DNA from: Gorillibacterium timonense
GTDB lineage: Bacteria; Bacillota; Bacilli; Paenibacillales; NBRC-103111
DNA length: 64,000 nucleotides
Direction of reading: 5' to 3'
NCBI RefSeq assembly: GCF_001457415.1
Contig: NZ_LN881724.1
Location: 806,001 to 870,000, forward strand
The notes under the pieces were generated by a model, which saw only the letters and a program-made list of their open reading frames with translations, was not told the origin of the DNA and did no database searches. Position numbers and translations under genes: made by a program. Below are positions 24,759 through 32,842 of the stretch, piece after piece. Numbering within the stretch: position 1 is the stretch's first letter; the number at the start of each line of letters is the position of its first letter.

Positions 24759-25679
24759 TTGGTTCGAAATCCCTTGCTCGCGGGCTTGCAGGCAGCTGCG
24801 GCGGCTATGCAGTTTCTCACCCGCATTCCGATTCCCTATCAGTTTGACTATACGCCGCGCGTGTTCCGGCAAAGCGTTCTCTTCTATCCGGCCGTCGGCG
24901 GAGTGATCGGCTTGCTGCTCGGCTTATTTGCCTACGCGGCGGGCCATCTGCTTCCATTAGGCCCCGCTGCCGTGCTGACGCTCATCCTGTGGGTATTGCT
25001 CACCGGAGGGCTTCACCTCGACGGATGGATGGATGCGGCTGATGGTTTGATGAGCCACCGGTCGCCGGAGCGGATGCTGGAGATCATGAAGGACAGCCGG
25101 GTCGGCGCGATGGGCGTCATGGCGGCGATTCTCCTTTTGCTAGCCAAGGCATCGTTTCTATATGAGGTGCTGAGAGCCGGGAGCCTCGGTTTTTCCGATT
25201 CAAGCGGGGGAGTTGAGCTTTTTGGCTTTTCTACGGCATTTGGTCCGTCGCTCCTTCTGCTCGTGGTCATTCCGATTTGGAGCCGCTGGTGGATGGTGGT
25301 TTGCATGGTCGGATGGCCGTATGCCCGAAAAGAAAGCGGTTTGGGCTCGCTTTTTCGTGAAGTGAGAGGGATTCATGCGGCCGCATCCGGAGCGATGGCG
25401 GTGCTGACGACATTTTTGCTCACCGGATTGTACGCGTGGATCACTAGATATCCGAGTGCTTCCTCCTCTATAGGAAGCGGGACTGTATCCGTTCTCGCTT
25501 TGGCTGCGATTCTGGCGCTCACGGCTGCGTTCTTGTGCTTTCTCTTCGGATGGCCCGCCGCACGTGGGATCAGCCGCAAGCTCGGGGGATTGACCGGCGA
25601 TCTGTACGGAGCCATGAACGAAGGCCTGGAAGCGCTGCTTCTATTGGCTGCTGTCGCCGCCTGCACCTGGTTGGGATAG
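24759..25679 (+). CDS. cobS: Adenosylcobinamide-GDP ribazoletransferase (cobalamin synthase)
   Basis: CobS joins adenosylcobinamide-GDP to alpha-ribazole, the last step of B12 assembly, in the membrane. The 306-residue protein starts with LQAAAAAMQFLTRIPIP, the family N-terminus; GGLHLDGWMDAADGL near residue 85 is the Mg-binding signature; the rest is multi-helix hydrophobic. The TTG at 24759 follows GGAAGTGA; the next option, ATG 24807, would cut the family N-terminus. Two low-complexity Ser/Gly-rich loops (near 140 and 240) make it longer than typical (about 250 aa). 230 bp without a clear gene separates it from cobU. Confidence 0.92.
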   Translation: MVRNPLLAGLQAAAAAMQFLTRIPIPYQFDYTPRVFRQSVLFYPAVGGVIGLLLGLFAYAAGHLLPLGPAAVLTLILWVLLTGGLHLDGWMDAADGLMSHRSPERMLEIMKDSRVGAMGVMAAILLLLAKASFLYEVLRAGSLGFSDSSGGVELFGFSTAFGPSLLLLVVIPIWSRWWMVVCMVGWPYARKESGLGSLFREVRGIHAAASGAMAVLTTFLLTGLYAWITRYPSASSSIGSGTVSVLALAAILALTAAFLCFLFGWPAARGISRKLGGLTGDLYGAMNEGLEALLLLAAVAACTWLG

Positions 25680-25876
25680 TTGGGATAGAGCGAGTCGGTC
25701 GTCGTGAATCGTGCGGATAGGAGACGGCGTCCACGAGGGTGAAAAAGGGTGCGAAAGGAAACCCAACTTTTTTCGAATAGACATCGCTGTGGTTTGGTTT
25801 ATCGGGGAATCTATGAGATCATAAAGAGAAAGCATGAGATGGATCGGAAGGAAATGATCGCTTAGGAGGGGGAACT

Positions 25877-26461
25877 ATGAAGCTTTATACACGTACGGGA
25901 GACGAGGGCAAAACCTCGGTCATTGGGGGACGTGTCGGTAAAGACGACGCCCGCGTGGAGGCGTACGGCACGATCGATGAGCTGAATGCCTTTGTGGGTC
26001 AAGCGATCGGTTCGCTTACGGGCCTCATCTATGAAGACCTTCGGTCCGACCTAACCCGGATCCAGCATGAATTGTTCGATTGCGGCGGAGACCTCGCTTA
26101 TTTGGACCCATCGGGTGGAGCAGGCTGGAAAGTTGCGGAGGACCTTTCGAATCAACTGGAGACCCTCATTGACAAATATGATGCGGAGGCGCCGCCTATC
26201 CGTCGATTCATTCTTCCCGGAGGCAGTGAGGCGGCGGCCTCCCTGCATGTATGTCGGACCGTGTGCCGGAGAGCGGAGCGGCGGGTTGTCACGTTGGCAG
26301 CCGAGCATGAGGTAAACCCTGCCGTCATGCGGTATGTGAACCGGCTGTCGGACTTCTTCTTTGCCGCCGCCCGCGCAGCTAATGCCCGGGAAGGCCGTGA
26401 CGATGTGGAGTATGTTCGTGGGGCGAACGTCTTCGGAAACGGCGGCGAGAGCAAAGGATAA
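25877..26461 (+). CDS. pduO: Cob(I)yrinic acid a,c-diamide adenosyltransferase (PduO type)
   Basis: ATP:cob(I)alamin adenosyltransferase that adds the 5'-deoxyadenosyl group to corrinoids. The N-terminus LYTRTGDEGKTSVIGG carries the ATP-binding PduO motif; GTIDELNAFVGQA near 35; GGSEAAASLHVCRTVCRRAERR near 115-135 and YVNRLSDFFFAAAR near 153 complete the trimeric helix-bundle family. 194 aa, normal length. GGAGGGGG precedes the ATG. It closes the B12 uptake and salvage cluster: no genes for corrin-ring synthesis are present here, so this locus handles imported corrinoid. It supplies the AdoCbl sensed by the upstream riboswitch. Confidence 0.95.
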   Translation: MKLYTRTGDEGKTSVIGGRVGKDDARVEAYGTIDELNAFVGQAIGSLTGLIYEDLRSDLTRIQHELFDCGGDLAYLDPSGGAGWKVAEDLSNQLETLIDKYDAEAPPIRRFILPGGSEAAASLHVCRTVCRRAERRVVTLAAEHEVNPAVMRYVNRLSDFFFAAARAANAREGRDDVEYVRGANVFGNGGESKG

Positions 26462-26492
26462 TGCAACTTACCATCCAGAATGGAGATCGTGA

Positions 26493-27593
26493 ATGACAAA
26501 GGAAACAGAAGCCTATTACGAGCCCCTAGTCTATCTCGTACCGGAAGCGGATGCTGGGATGAAGCTCGGAACCGTGTTGAAAAACCGCATGGGCATCTCC
26601 CGTACGCTCATGACCCGATTAAAGCAATCCGAGCAGGGGCTTACCGTCAACGGGCTGCGCACCTATACCAATGCGGTTGTTCATCCGGGTGATCGAGTGG
26701 AGGCGAGAATGCAGCGCGAGGTGTCGGAGGACATTCAGCCGGAAGAGATGGAGCTTGCGATCTTGCATGAAGACGAGTATCTGCTCATTCTGAACAAGCC
26801 TCCCGGTCTTATCGTTCATCCCACCCACGGCCATTACACCGGAACTCTCGCGAACGGGGTCGTTTGGCATTGGCGGCAAAAAGGGGAGACCGTCCGCTTT
26901 CGACCGGTACATCGGCTCGATCAGGAGACATCGGGCGTGCTCGCCATCGCGAAAAATCCCTATGTCCATCAAAGCATCTCCGAGCAGATGCAAAAAGGGA
27001 TCGTAACGAAGGAATATGTTGCAGTCGTCCATGGGAAGATGACGAAAATGGAAGGAACGGTGGATGCTCCCATCGACCGGAACCCGGACAATCCACGCGT
27101 TCGTATCGTGTCACCGGAAGGAGACCGGGCGGTTACCCATTACCGGGTTGCGGAAGCCCATCCTGCCGGATCGGTGGTTCATATCCGTCTGGAGACCGGG
27201 CGCACGCATCAGATCCGCGTTCACATGCGGCATTTGGGCCATCCGCTGTTCGGGGATAAAATGTACGGCCCTGGCGGGGAGGCGGAGACCGGCATCATTC
27301 CGGGTCGGGCGGCAGATTTCGCAGATGAGACAGGGTTGTCGGAACCCATCGGGCGAGAGTGCGACCATGCTGCTTCCTCCGTGGAGAGTAACAGGAGCGA
27401 GAACCCGGAGCCAACCGGGATTGACGGAGGAGTGCTTCAGCAAACCGGTCCTTCCATTCCGAGACAAGCTCTTCATGCGGAGAAGCTCGGGTTTATCCAT
27501 CCCGGAACAGGCTGTTTTACCGAATTCCGCGCTCCGCTTCCGGCGGATATGGAGGAACTGATTGCCCAGCTAAGGGAGGGCGATGAAGGATGA
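26493..27593 (+). CDS. RluA family pseudouridine synthase
   Basis: RNA pseudouridine synthase, 366 aa. An S4-like RNA-binding domain (about 20-85, KNRMGISRTLMTRLKQSEQG) precedes the catalytic domain with HRLDQETSGVLAIAKN (catalytic Asp in HRLD near residue 142), ETGRTHQIRVHMRHLGHPLFGD near 237, and RQALHA...LGFIHP. Between the KMYG strand and RQALHA there is an extra ~65-residue Glu/Ser/Gly-rich stretch not found in typical relatives such as YjbO (about 280-300 aa). RNA target unknown. Its stop overlaps the next gene's ATG (ATGA). Confidence 0.92.
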   Translation: MTKETEAYYEPLVYLVPEADAGMKLGTVLKNRMGISRTLMTRLKQSEQGLTVNGLRTYTNAVVHPGDRVEARMQREVSEDIQPEEMELAILHEDEYLLILNKPPGLIVHPTHGHYTGTLANGVVWHWRQKGETVRFRPVHRLDQETSGVLAIAKNPYVHQSISEQMQKGIVTKEYVAVVHGKMTKMEGTVDAPIDRNPDNPRVRIVSPEGDRAVTHYRVAEAHPAGSVVHIRLETGRTHQIRVHMRHLGHPLFGDKMYGPGGEAETGIIPGRAADFADETGLSEPIGRECDHAASSVESNRSENPEPTGIDGGVLQQTGPSIPRQALHAEKLGFIHPGTGCFTEFRAPLPADMEELIAQLREGDEG

Positions 27594-28081
27594 CGGTTAT
27601 CCGTAGCTTGCGACAAGGTGAATCTCCTCCCATGGACCTGCTGTTGGAAGCCGACCCGGAGCAGGCTTTCGTCGAAGCTTATTTGCGCGAAGGCTTCTGC
27701 GCGGTTGCCTGCGAGGAGAATGAACAAGCCGTCGGTGTCTATGTCATCGTAGTCCGAGAGGATGGAGGTGGCCGTGCTGCCGAGCTGGTGAATCTGGCTG
27801 TCCACTCCACACACAGGGGAAAAGGGGTAGCCAAACGGTTGATTCATCACGCAGCGGAACAGGCCAAACGGTTGGGAGCTCGAGCGTTGCAGGTCGGCAC
27901 CGGCAATTCGAGCCTTGCTGCGTTGGCGGTTTATCAAAAATGCGGCTTCCGCATCACCGGAGTGGAACGAGATTATTTTACAAAGCAATACGCCGAAAGC
28001 ATTGTGGAAGACGGTATTCCCTGCCTGGATCGGATCAACCTGGAGCTTGATTTGGAATCGAAGCAGGAGCACGGGCAATAA
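27590..28081 (+). CDS. GNAT family N-acetyltransferase
   Basis: A 163-residue single-domain GNAT. The acetyl-CoA pyrophosphate loop is HRGKGVAKRLI near residue 68-78 after the LVNLAVHSTH strand; the YQKCGFR motif near 121 is the C-terminal substrate-side signature. ATG 27590 overlaps the pseudouridine synthase stop by 4 bp, so translation is coupled. Substrate unknown; small GNATs like this acetylate amines, aminoglycosides, peptides or tRNA-related substrates. Confidence 0.85.
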   Translation: MTVIRSLRQGESPPMDLLLEADPEQAFVEAYLREGFCAVACEENEQAVGVYVIVVREDGGGRAAELVNLAVHSTHRGKGVAKRLIHHAAEQAKRLGARALQVGTGNSSLAALAVYQKCGFRITGVERDYFTKQYAESIVEDGIPCLDRINLELDLESKQEHGQ

Positions 28082-28209
28082 ATGCGATAGGCTGATGGGG
28101 CATCCTTCGAAGCGTGGTGTCGGAAGACGGTCATAAAAACCTGCTTATCCGGCACCAGCATACGGATGGCGATTCGTAAGCATGACGGCAAGGCGAAAGG
28201 AGAATGGCT

Positions 28210-28578
28210 ATGAGCCTGACATTCTATTGGTATCCCAAATGCGGCACCTGCCGGAAGGCAAAGCAGTGGCTGGAAGCGGCGGGGCAGTCCCTGGACGCCA
28301 TCGACTTGTTTCAGACCCCGCCGAGTGCGGAGGAGCTGGGCAAACTGGTTGAACTGAGTGGATTGGATAGCAGCAAGTTTTTCAATACTTCGGGAGAAGT
28401 CTACCGCGAGCTGAAGCTGAAGGACAAGCTTCCAGGGATGAGTCTGGAGGAGAAGCTGATGCTGCTGGCTGGAAACGGCAGGCTAATCAAGCGGCCGCTT
28501 GTTACGGATGGGAGCCGAGTTACCGTCGGCTTCAAGGAAGAAGACTACGAGAAGGTATGGGGAAGCGGCGGCCGTTAA
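28210..28578 (+). CDS. ArsC/Spx family thioredoxin-fold protein
   Basis: A 122-residue arsenate-reductase-family protein. The N-terminal strand is followed by a redox CGTC motif (Cys-x-x-Cys) near residue 12, then KAKQWLE; the ArsC-fold Arg/Pro region IKRPLV lies near 97. It resembles B. subtilis YusI/YffB-like members rather than Spx itself, which needs RNA-polymerase-contact residues I do not see. ATG 28210 has AGGAG at 7 nt; the ATG at 28204 is too close to it. An intrinsic terminator overlaps the stop codon. Role unassigned. Confidence 0.88.
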   Translation: MSLTFYWYPKCGTCRKAKQWLEAAGQSLDAIDLFQTPPSAEELGKLVELSGLDSSKFFNTSGEVYRELKLKDKLPGMSLEEKLMLLAGNGRLIKRPLVTDGSRVTVGFKEEDYEKVWGSGGR

Positions 28579-28596
28579 GGGCACGCCGCTTTTTTG
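28563..28596 (+). terminator. Intrinsic terminator overlapping the ArsC-like stop codon
   Basis: AAGCGGCG (28563-28570) pairs with CGCCGCTT (28584-28591), followed by TTTTT; the loop contains the TAA stop. Confidence 0.85.
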
Positions 28597-28614
28597 TTAA
28601 GGCCTGAGATTCAC

Positions 28615-30072
28615 TTACTTCCCACTACCTTCGCTGCTGGCGCTTCTTCCCGGAAGGAACGCGGCAGGGATCAGGCCGATGACCGTGAACCCTAGCGACC
28701 ATAAGAAGGTATGATTGAATGAGGTCGCCTTCGCAGCGAGGTCGATCGCTGTATGGGCATCCAGCTGATTCTGCAAAATAACGGCAAGCACGGAGGCGCC
28801 GAACGCTCCGCCGACTTGCTGAATAATCCGGCTGGCGCTACTGGCATCCGGGATCTGCTCCTTGCGAAGCCCCTGATAGGAAGCTGCCATCACGGGAAGA
28901 AAGATCCCTCCGAGTCCCGCCCCGCGTACGACCAAGGTCATGGCGAGAAGAAGATGACTCGTATCCGCGCCAGCTGCTGTAAAAGGCCATGTGCCTAATG
29001 CGGTTAAGAGCGTTCCCGCCAAGACGACCGGTCGCGGCCCGATTTGGTCGGTCAGCTTTCCCGCCAAGGCTCGCGTGAGCAACATCCCGATTCCTTGGGG
29101 CATTAACAAGAGACCGGAGGCAAGAACACCCTCTCCCCGGATTTGCTGGTAGTACATCGGCAGGAGCAGCATAGCTCCATACGTGGAAAGCCCGGATAGA
29201 AAGAACAGGAATGAGGCAGCCGTAAACGAATGAACCTTGAATAAGCTGAGGTCGATGAGGGGAGATTCCTTCTTTCGCAGGGTATAACCCACGAAGCTGA
29301 CCAACAGCAGAAGACCGATCAGGAGGGGAATCAGCACCTCGGAATGGCCAAAGCCGTGATGCGTACCTACTTGCGCCAGCCCGTAGATGATCAGGACCAG
29401 GGCGGGAGAGATCAACGAGAGCCCCAGGATATCCAAACGGGAGGTTCGCTTCACGTTTTCTTCCTCCGGCAGTCCTCGCCAAGCCCAAATCATTGCAATC
29501 AAGCAAATCGGGATGTTCACGAAGAAGATCCACCGCCAATTCAGGTTCTCCACGATCACTCCTCCCAGCACCGGCCCGAGGATCGGACCGAGCAAGGCGG
29601 GCAGGCCGGCGACCGCCATCAGCTTCCCGAGCTTTTGATCACGGGCCGATCGGACGAGCATGGTCTGCATGATCGGCATCATGAAGCCGCCGCCGATTCC
29701 TTGGATTGCGCGGAATGCGATCAAGCTGCCGACGTTCCAAGACAAGCTGCACAGGATCGACCCTGTGAAGAAAACGGCGAGCGCAAACAGCCACATCCGC
29801 TTGCCGCCGAAGCGGTCCACGGCCCAACCGGTGATCGGAATGACCATGCCGAGCGCCAGCAAGTAGCTGGTCATGACCCATTGAATGGTGGTCACCGATG
29901 CGTTCAACGCTTGACTGAGCGTATGAATCGCGACATTCGTGATGGTGGTGTCGAATAGAGGGGCCAGCGTTCCAAAAAGAAGAATCCACGCCATCTTGAT
30001 GAGCGCCGGGTCGAGCTTTTCGCGCGCCGGTTGGTGCGAACTGGCTTCGTTGATTTTGCTGTTCATGGTCAT
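28615..30072 (-). CDS. MFS transporter, DHA2 (14-TM drug:H+ antiporter) family
   Basis: A 485-residue inner-membrane efflux protein with 14 predicted helices. Motif A (GWAVDRFGGKRMWL, near 75) and motif C-like glycine/proline-rich segment (GLPALLGPILGPVLGG, near 150) identify an H+-driven drug/metabolite exporter of the EmrB/QacA type. The N-terminal tail is hydrophilic (about 25 aa). It is transcribed divergently from a TetR-family gene only about 100 bp away, the usual arrangement of a repressor with the pump it controls. Substrate unknown. Confidence 0.9.
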   Translation of the reverse strand: MTMNSKINEASSHQPAREKLDPALIKMAWILLFGTLAPLFDTTITNVAIHTLSQALNASVTTIQWVMTSYLLALGMVIPITGWAVDRFGGKRMWLFALAVFFTGSILCSLSWNVGSLIAFRAIQGIGGGFMMPIMQTMLVRSARDQKLGKLMAVAGLPALLGPILGPVLGGVIVENLNWRWIFFVNIPICLIAMIWAWRGLPEEENVKRTSRLDILGLSLISPALVLIIYGLAQVGTHHGFGHSEVLIPLLIGLLLLVSFVGYTLRKKESPLIDLSLFKVHSFTAASFLFFLSGLSTYGAMLLLPMYYQQIRGEGVLASGLLLMPQGIGMLLTRALAGKLTDQIGPRPVVLAGTLLTALGTWPFTAAGADTSHLLLAMTLVVRGAGLGGIFLPVMAASYQGLRKEQIPDASSASRIIQQVGGAFGASVLAVILQNQLDAHTAIDLAAKATSFNHTFLWSLGFTVIGLIPAAFLPGRSASSEGSGK

Positions 30073-30171
30073 CCTCTTCTCCGGAGATAAGATACGAATA
30101 GTTCCTTATTTGCCCTTCATGATATAATACTTCTATAAGAAACGCAACGTATTTTATTGCGGAGGATGACG

Positions 30172-30768
30172 ATGGACAAGAAAAATCAAACCGGCACCAA
30201 ACCGGAGACAAGGCGAAGGGGAGCCCAGCTTGAGGAGGCCATCCTTCGAGCCACCAAGGAAGAGTTGGCTGAGGTGGGGTATTCGCGTCTGACCATAGAG
30301 GGTGTGGCGAACCGGGCGGGGACAAGCAAGGCCGTGATCTATCGCCGATATCCGAATCGCGGTGAGCTTGTACTGAATGCGATCCGTCAGCGGATCCCGC
30401 TTCCTTATGAGGAAATTCCGAATACGGGGAATCTTCGCGAAGACCTCATCCAAGTGCTGCGATTGATGAACCGCATTTTAACCGAGATTGGAGCGGAAAC
30501 CGTCCACGGAATAATGGTGGAATTGGGTGAAGTGCCGCTTTCGACCCTGCTTTTTCCGAATGGGCGGACCGGGCGTGCCACGACCACGGTGCTTAAGCAA
30601 GCTGAGGAACGGGGCGAACTTCAGTTTGACAAGATCACCCCTCGGATGCGGACTCTCCCCGTCGATCTGATCCGGCATGAGCTGCTACTGTCCTACGAGC
30701 CAGTGTCTGAGCAGACCATCGCCGAGATTGTGGACGACATCTATCTGCCACTTATCTTGAAGTGATTC
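30172..30768 (+). CDS. TetR/AcrR family transcriptional regulator
   Basis: A 197-residue regulator. The N-terminal helix-turn-helix spans about residues 18-65 (ILRATKEELAEVGYSRLTIE, then VANRAGTSKAVIYRRYPNR). The C-terminal ligand domain includes a TetR_C_11-like region. ATG 30172 has GGAGG at 6 nt; TTG 30157 and ATG 30166 are less good. It should repress the divergent MFS pump. The 100-bp intergenic region contains TATAAT (30123-30128) and a GCAACGT...ATTGC imperfect palindrome at about 30144-30160 as a possible operator. Confidence 0.88.
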
Positions 30769-30809
30769 TTAGTTGTTAAAAGTGATCTTTGGAATAAGAG
30801 GTGATTCAA

Positions 30810-31292
30810 TTGGATTCAGAATATAAGGAGTTTACAGAGAAAGTTCTGTCGCATCTATTTATTGGCAGTCAATTAGATGGTGTGAAATTTGGGATAGGTC
30901 CCGGCGCGCTACTATTACGCTTTGAACACTATGATCACCATTCTCCAGACCAACTTTGGCTAAATATTGAATCAAAATGGGGAGTATTTCCAAAAGACAC
31001 ACATGATTTTCCGAACTCCGAAGATGAAATGAGTGAGCTATCGGAAGAAGATGAGTATAAATTGATTTTTGAACTACGAAGAGAAAAGGTAGCCAATATT
31101 AAGCTTGGCGGACTTTCCCCGCACCTACATATTGAATTTGAGTCAGGTAAGACTCTTTTTGTAAATGGACACCATAATAAATATGAGTGTTGGCAAGCAG
31201 GAGATGGCATGGGATACAACGGCGATGAATGGTTTGTCGTGGCTACTCCCGGGGATGATATTTCTACGTGTACTCCTGATTCATTCAGCTAG
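30810..31292 (+). CDS. Hypothetical protein, AT-rich gene
   Basis: About 160 residues, soluble and acidic, with no recognised domain. The sequence has alternating hydrophobic strands (LWLNIESKWGVF, KLIFELRREKVANIKLG, HLHIEFESGKTLFVNG) ending in WQAGDGMGYNGDEWFVVATP, which suggests a small beta-rich fold like those of orphan immunity or DUF6188-type proteins; this is only a resemblance. TTG 30810 has AGAGG at 8 nt; GTG 30801 is an alternative. The base composition is clearly more AT-rich than both neighbours, suggesting transfer. A strong terminator follows. Confidence 0.7.
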   Translation: MDSEYKEFTEKVLSHLFIGSQLDGVKFGIGPGALLLRFEHYDHHSPDQLWLNIESKWGVFPKDTHDFPNSEDEMSELSEEDEYKLIFELRREKVANIKLGGLSPHLHIEFESGKTLFVNGHHNKYECWQAGDGMGYNGDEWFVVATPGDDISTCTPDSFS

Positions 31293-31319
31293 GAAAACGA
31301 TAGTTCAATAACCAGCTGA

Positions 31320-31356
31320 ACCAAAGGAGGCCACCGAGTCAGTGACCTCCTTTGGT
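31320..31356 (+). terminator. Strong intrinsic terminator
   Basis: ACCAAAGGAGG...CCTCCTTTGGT with a further AC/GT pair inside, followed by TTCGTTCTTT. It ends the AT-rich hypothetical gene. Confidence 0.85.
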
Positions 31357-31379
31357 TTCGTTCTTTGATACCCATAAGT

Positions 31380-31517
31380 ATACAAGAAGCTACTAAAACG
31401 AATTATGATTCACGAAGCCGCAAAAAGCGTAACCATGCCACAGTTCAAACCATTAATTGGCTTAGAAATGATGGATGCAGATGAAATGTCCAAAGAAATA
31501 TTGTTTTCATTGAGTTA
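31380..31517 (+). other. Short AT-rich open segment, possible gene fragment
   Basis: An in-frame stretch of about 46 codons (ending MMDADEMSKEILFSLS, stop at about 31515) has coding-like periodicity but no ribosome binding site and no full-length relative that I recognise. It could be the 3' remnant of a lost gene or a spurious frame. Confidence 0.2.
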
Positions 31518-31552
31518 AGTAAGGTGATGTTCATATGCCGTTCGTGCGTAGT

Positions 31553-32419
31553 CTAGATCTTCCGCAAAGTGACGACTACAACTTCCGGGCGGTTGAAAAG
31601 ACGCTGGGGAATGTCGCTGTTGCCAAGCCCGCGACTGATCACCATCACCGAATCTCCCTCCGTATGCACGCCTTCGGTCAGCTTCGGATAATAGCCTTGA
31701 TCCGGAGCATATATCGGACCCAGGAAGGGGAGACGGAATTGTCCTCCGTGAGCATGACCGGTGAAGATCAGATCAAAGCCTTTGCGCGCATAGAAATCAA
31801 GAATCTCGGGGCGGTGGGAGAGCAGGAGCGTGTACAAGCCGTCGGGCCTATTCTCTACGGAGCGATCCATGTTCTCATTCACGATCACCTCGGTATCCTG
31901 GCTGCCGGACAAGGAGCCGATTCGCGGGTCGTCGATGCCGGACAGCCAGAGGCTTGCACCTTCCCGGGTCAGCAACTGCCCGCGGTTGTTCATCACTTGT
32001 ACGCCGACGTCCGTCAGCTCCCGCTCAAGGCCAGCTAGATCGGCTATGCGCTCATGGTTGCCGGTAACCCAATAGACAGAGGCAATTTTGACAAGACCGC
32101 GCATGAGGGTGAGACTCCGTGACCGATTGCCGGAGGTGTCGGAATCGATCATATCGCCTGTGAAAACGATGATGTCGGGATGTTGTTTTCGGACGGCCTT
32201 TAGCAGAGGCCTCTGGCCGAAGCCAAAGGTTTTACCGTGCAGATCGGAGAGATGAACGATCCGGTACCCATTGAAGGCAGCAGGGATTTTCGCCGAAGAA
32301 ACCGTTTGCTTGGTGATGGACAGCCAATTGTTCTGAGCATAGGAGAAGAGGAAGAGAGCCAGTAGAATAAGGACGAGAATGAGTGAAATGACCGTTCTTC
32401 TTTTCAGGGAGAGCACCAC
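31553..32419 (-). CDS. Membrane-anchored metallophosphoesterase
   Basis: A 288-residue calcineurin-like phosphoesterase of the YkuE/YpbG type. An N-terminal signal anchor (about 8-27) places the catalytic domain outside the membrane. Metal-ligand motifs are complete: LSDLHGKTFG near 55 (D-x-H), FTGDMIDS near 86 (GD), WVTGNHE near 117 (GNH), and FTGHAHGGQFRLPFLG near 228 (GHAHG). Relatives have been described as lipid phosphohydrolases or phosphodiesterases; substrate here is unknown. A single gene, divergent from the cellulase; a 167-codon antisense frame over its 3' half is a shadow. Confidence 0.9.
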   Translation of the reverse strand: MVLSLKRRTVISLILVLILLALFLFSYAQNNWLSITKQTVSSAKIPAAFNGYRIVHLSDLHGKTFGFGQRPLLKAVRKQHPDIIVFTGDMIDSDTSGNRSRSLTLMRGLVKIASVYWVTGNHERIADLAGLERELTDVGVQVMNNRGQLLTREGASLWLSGIDDPRIGSLSGSQDTEVIVNENMDRSVENRPDGLYTLLLSHRPEILDFYARKGFDLIFTGHAHGGQFRLPFLGPIYAPDQGYYPKLTEGVHTEGDSVMVISRGLGNSDIPQRLFNRPEVVVVTLRKI

Positions 32420-32599
32420 CTTGGACGTATGACCTTTTCCTTATGGTACCTGTCTTCGGTTCCATCCGTCAAAAAAGGGAGTACATTCCAGTGAAATCAT
32501 TGAAAATTACCAAAAAAAGGTAGTTTGGACTATGTAGGGCTAGTAACGATCATGATAGAATGATCTTACTTGGACTCTTTTTGATTGCCACTATCGTAA

Positions 32600-32614
32600 T
32601 TGAAACCGCTTACC
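32600..32614 (+). promoter_or_regulatory. cre-like site 1 upstream of the cellulase
   Basis: TTGAAACCGCTTACC matches the CcpA consensus WTGNAANCGNWNNCW except for the last base. It lies about 230 bp before the cellulase start. Confidence 0.4.
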
Positions 32615-32741
32615 TGTTGAAATTGGTTATTTTCCCGAATCTAGCGTGCTTTAATCGGGGGACATTTTGACGGAAGGAGTGAGTAGACGCGGATCGTTTG
32701 TGTTCAAAAAACGCTCGGGTTCGGAAAAGTCATCGCATTCC

Positions 32742-32755
32742 TGCAAACGCTTACC
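32742..32755 (+). promoter_or_regulatory. cre-like site 2 upstream of the cellulase
   Basis: TGCAAACGCTTACC matches the core of the CcpA consensus and shares CGCTTACC with site 1. It lies about 90 bp before the cellulase start; both sites together suggest glucose repression. Confidence 0.4.
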
Positions 32756-32842
32756 AAACCGTAAATGTACCGAAAATGAAGAAGAGATTCAATGAACCGG
32801 CTATTGTACCGATATTCCAAGTAAAGGAATGAGGGAGATACG

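Noticed and set aside
31535..32038. 167-codon plus-strand frame
   Set aside because: Lies antisense to the metallophosphoesterase, whose metal motifs are complete.
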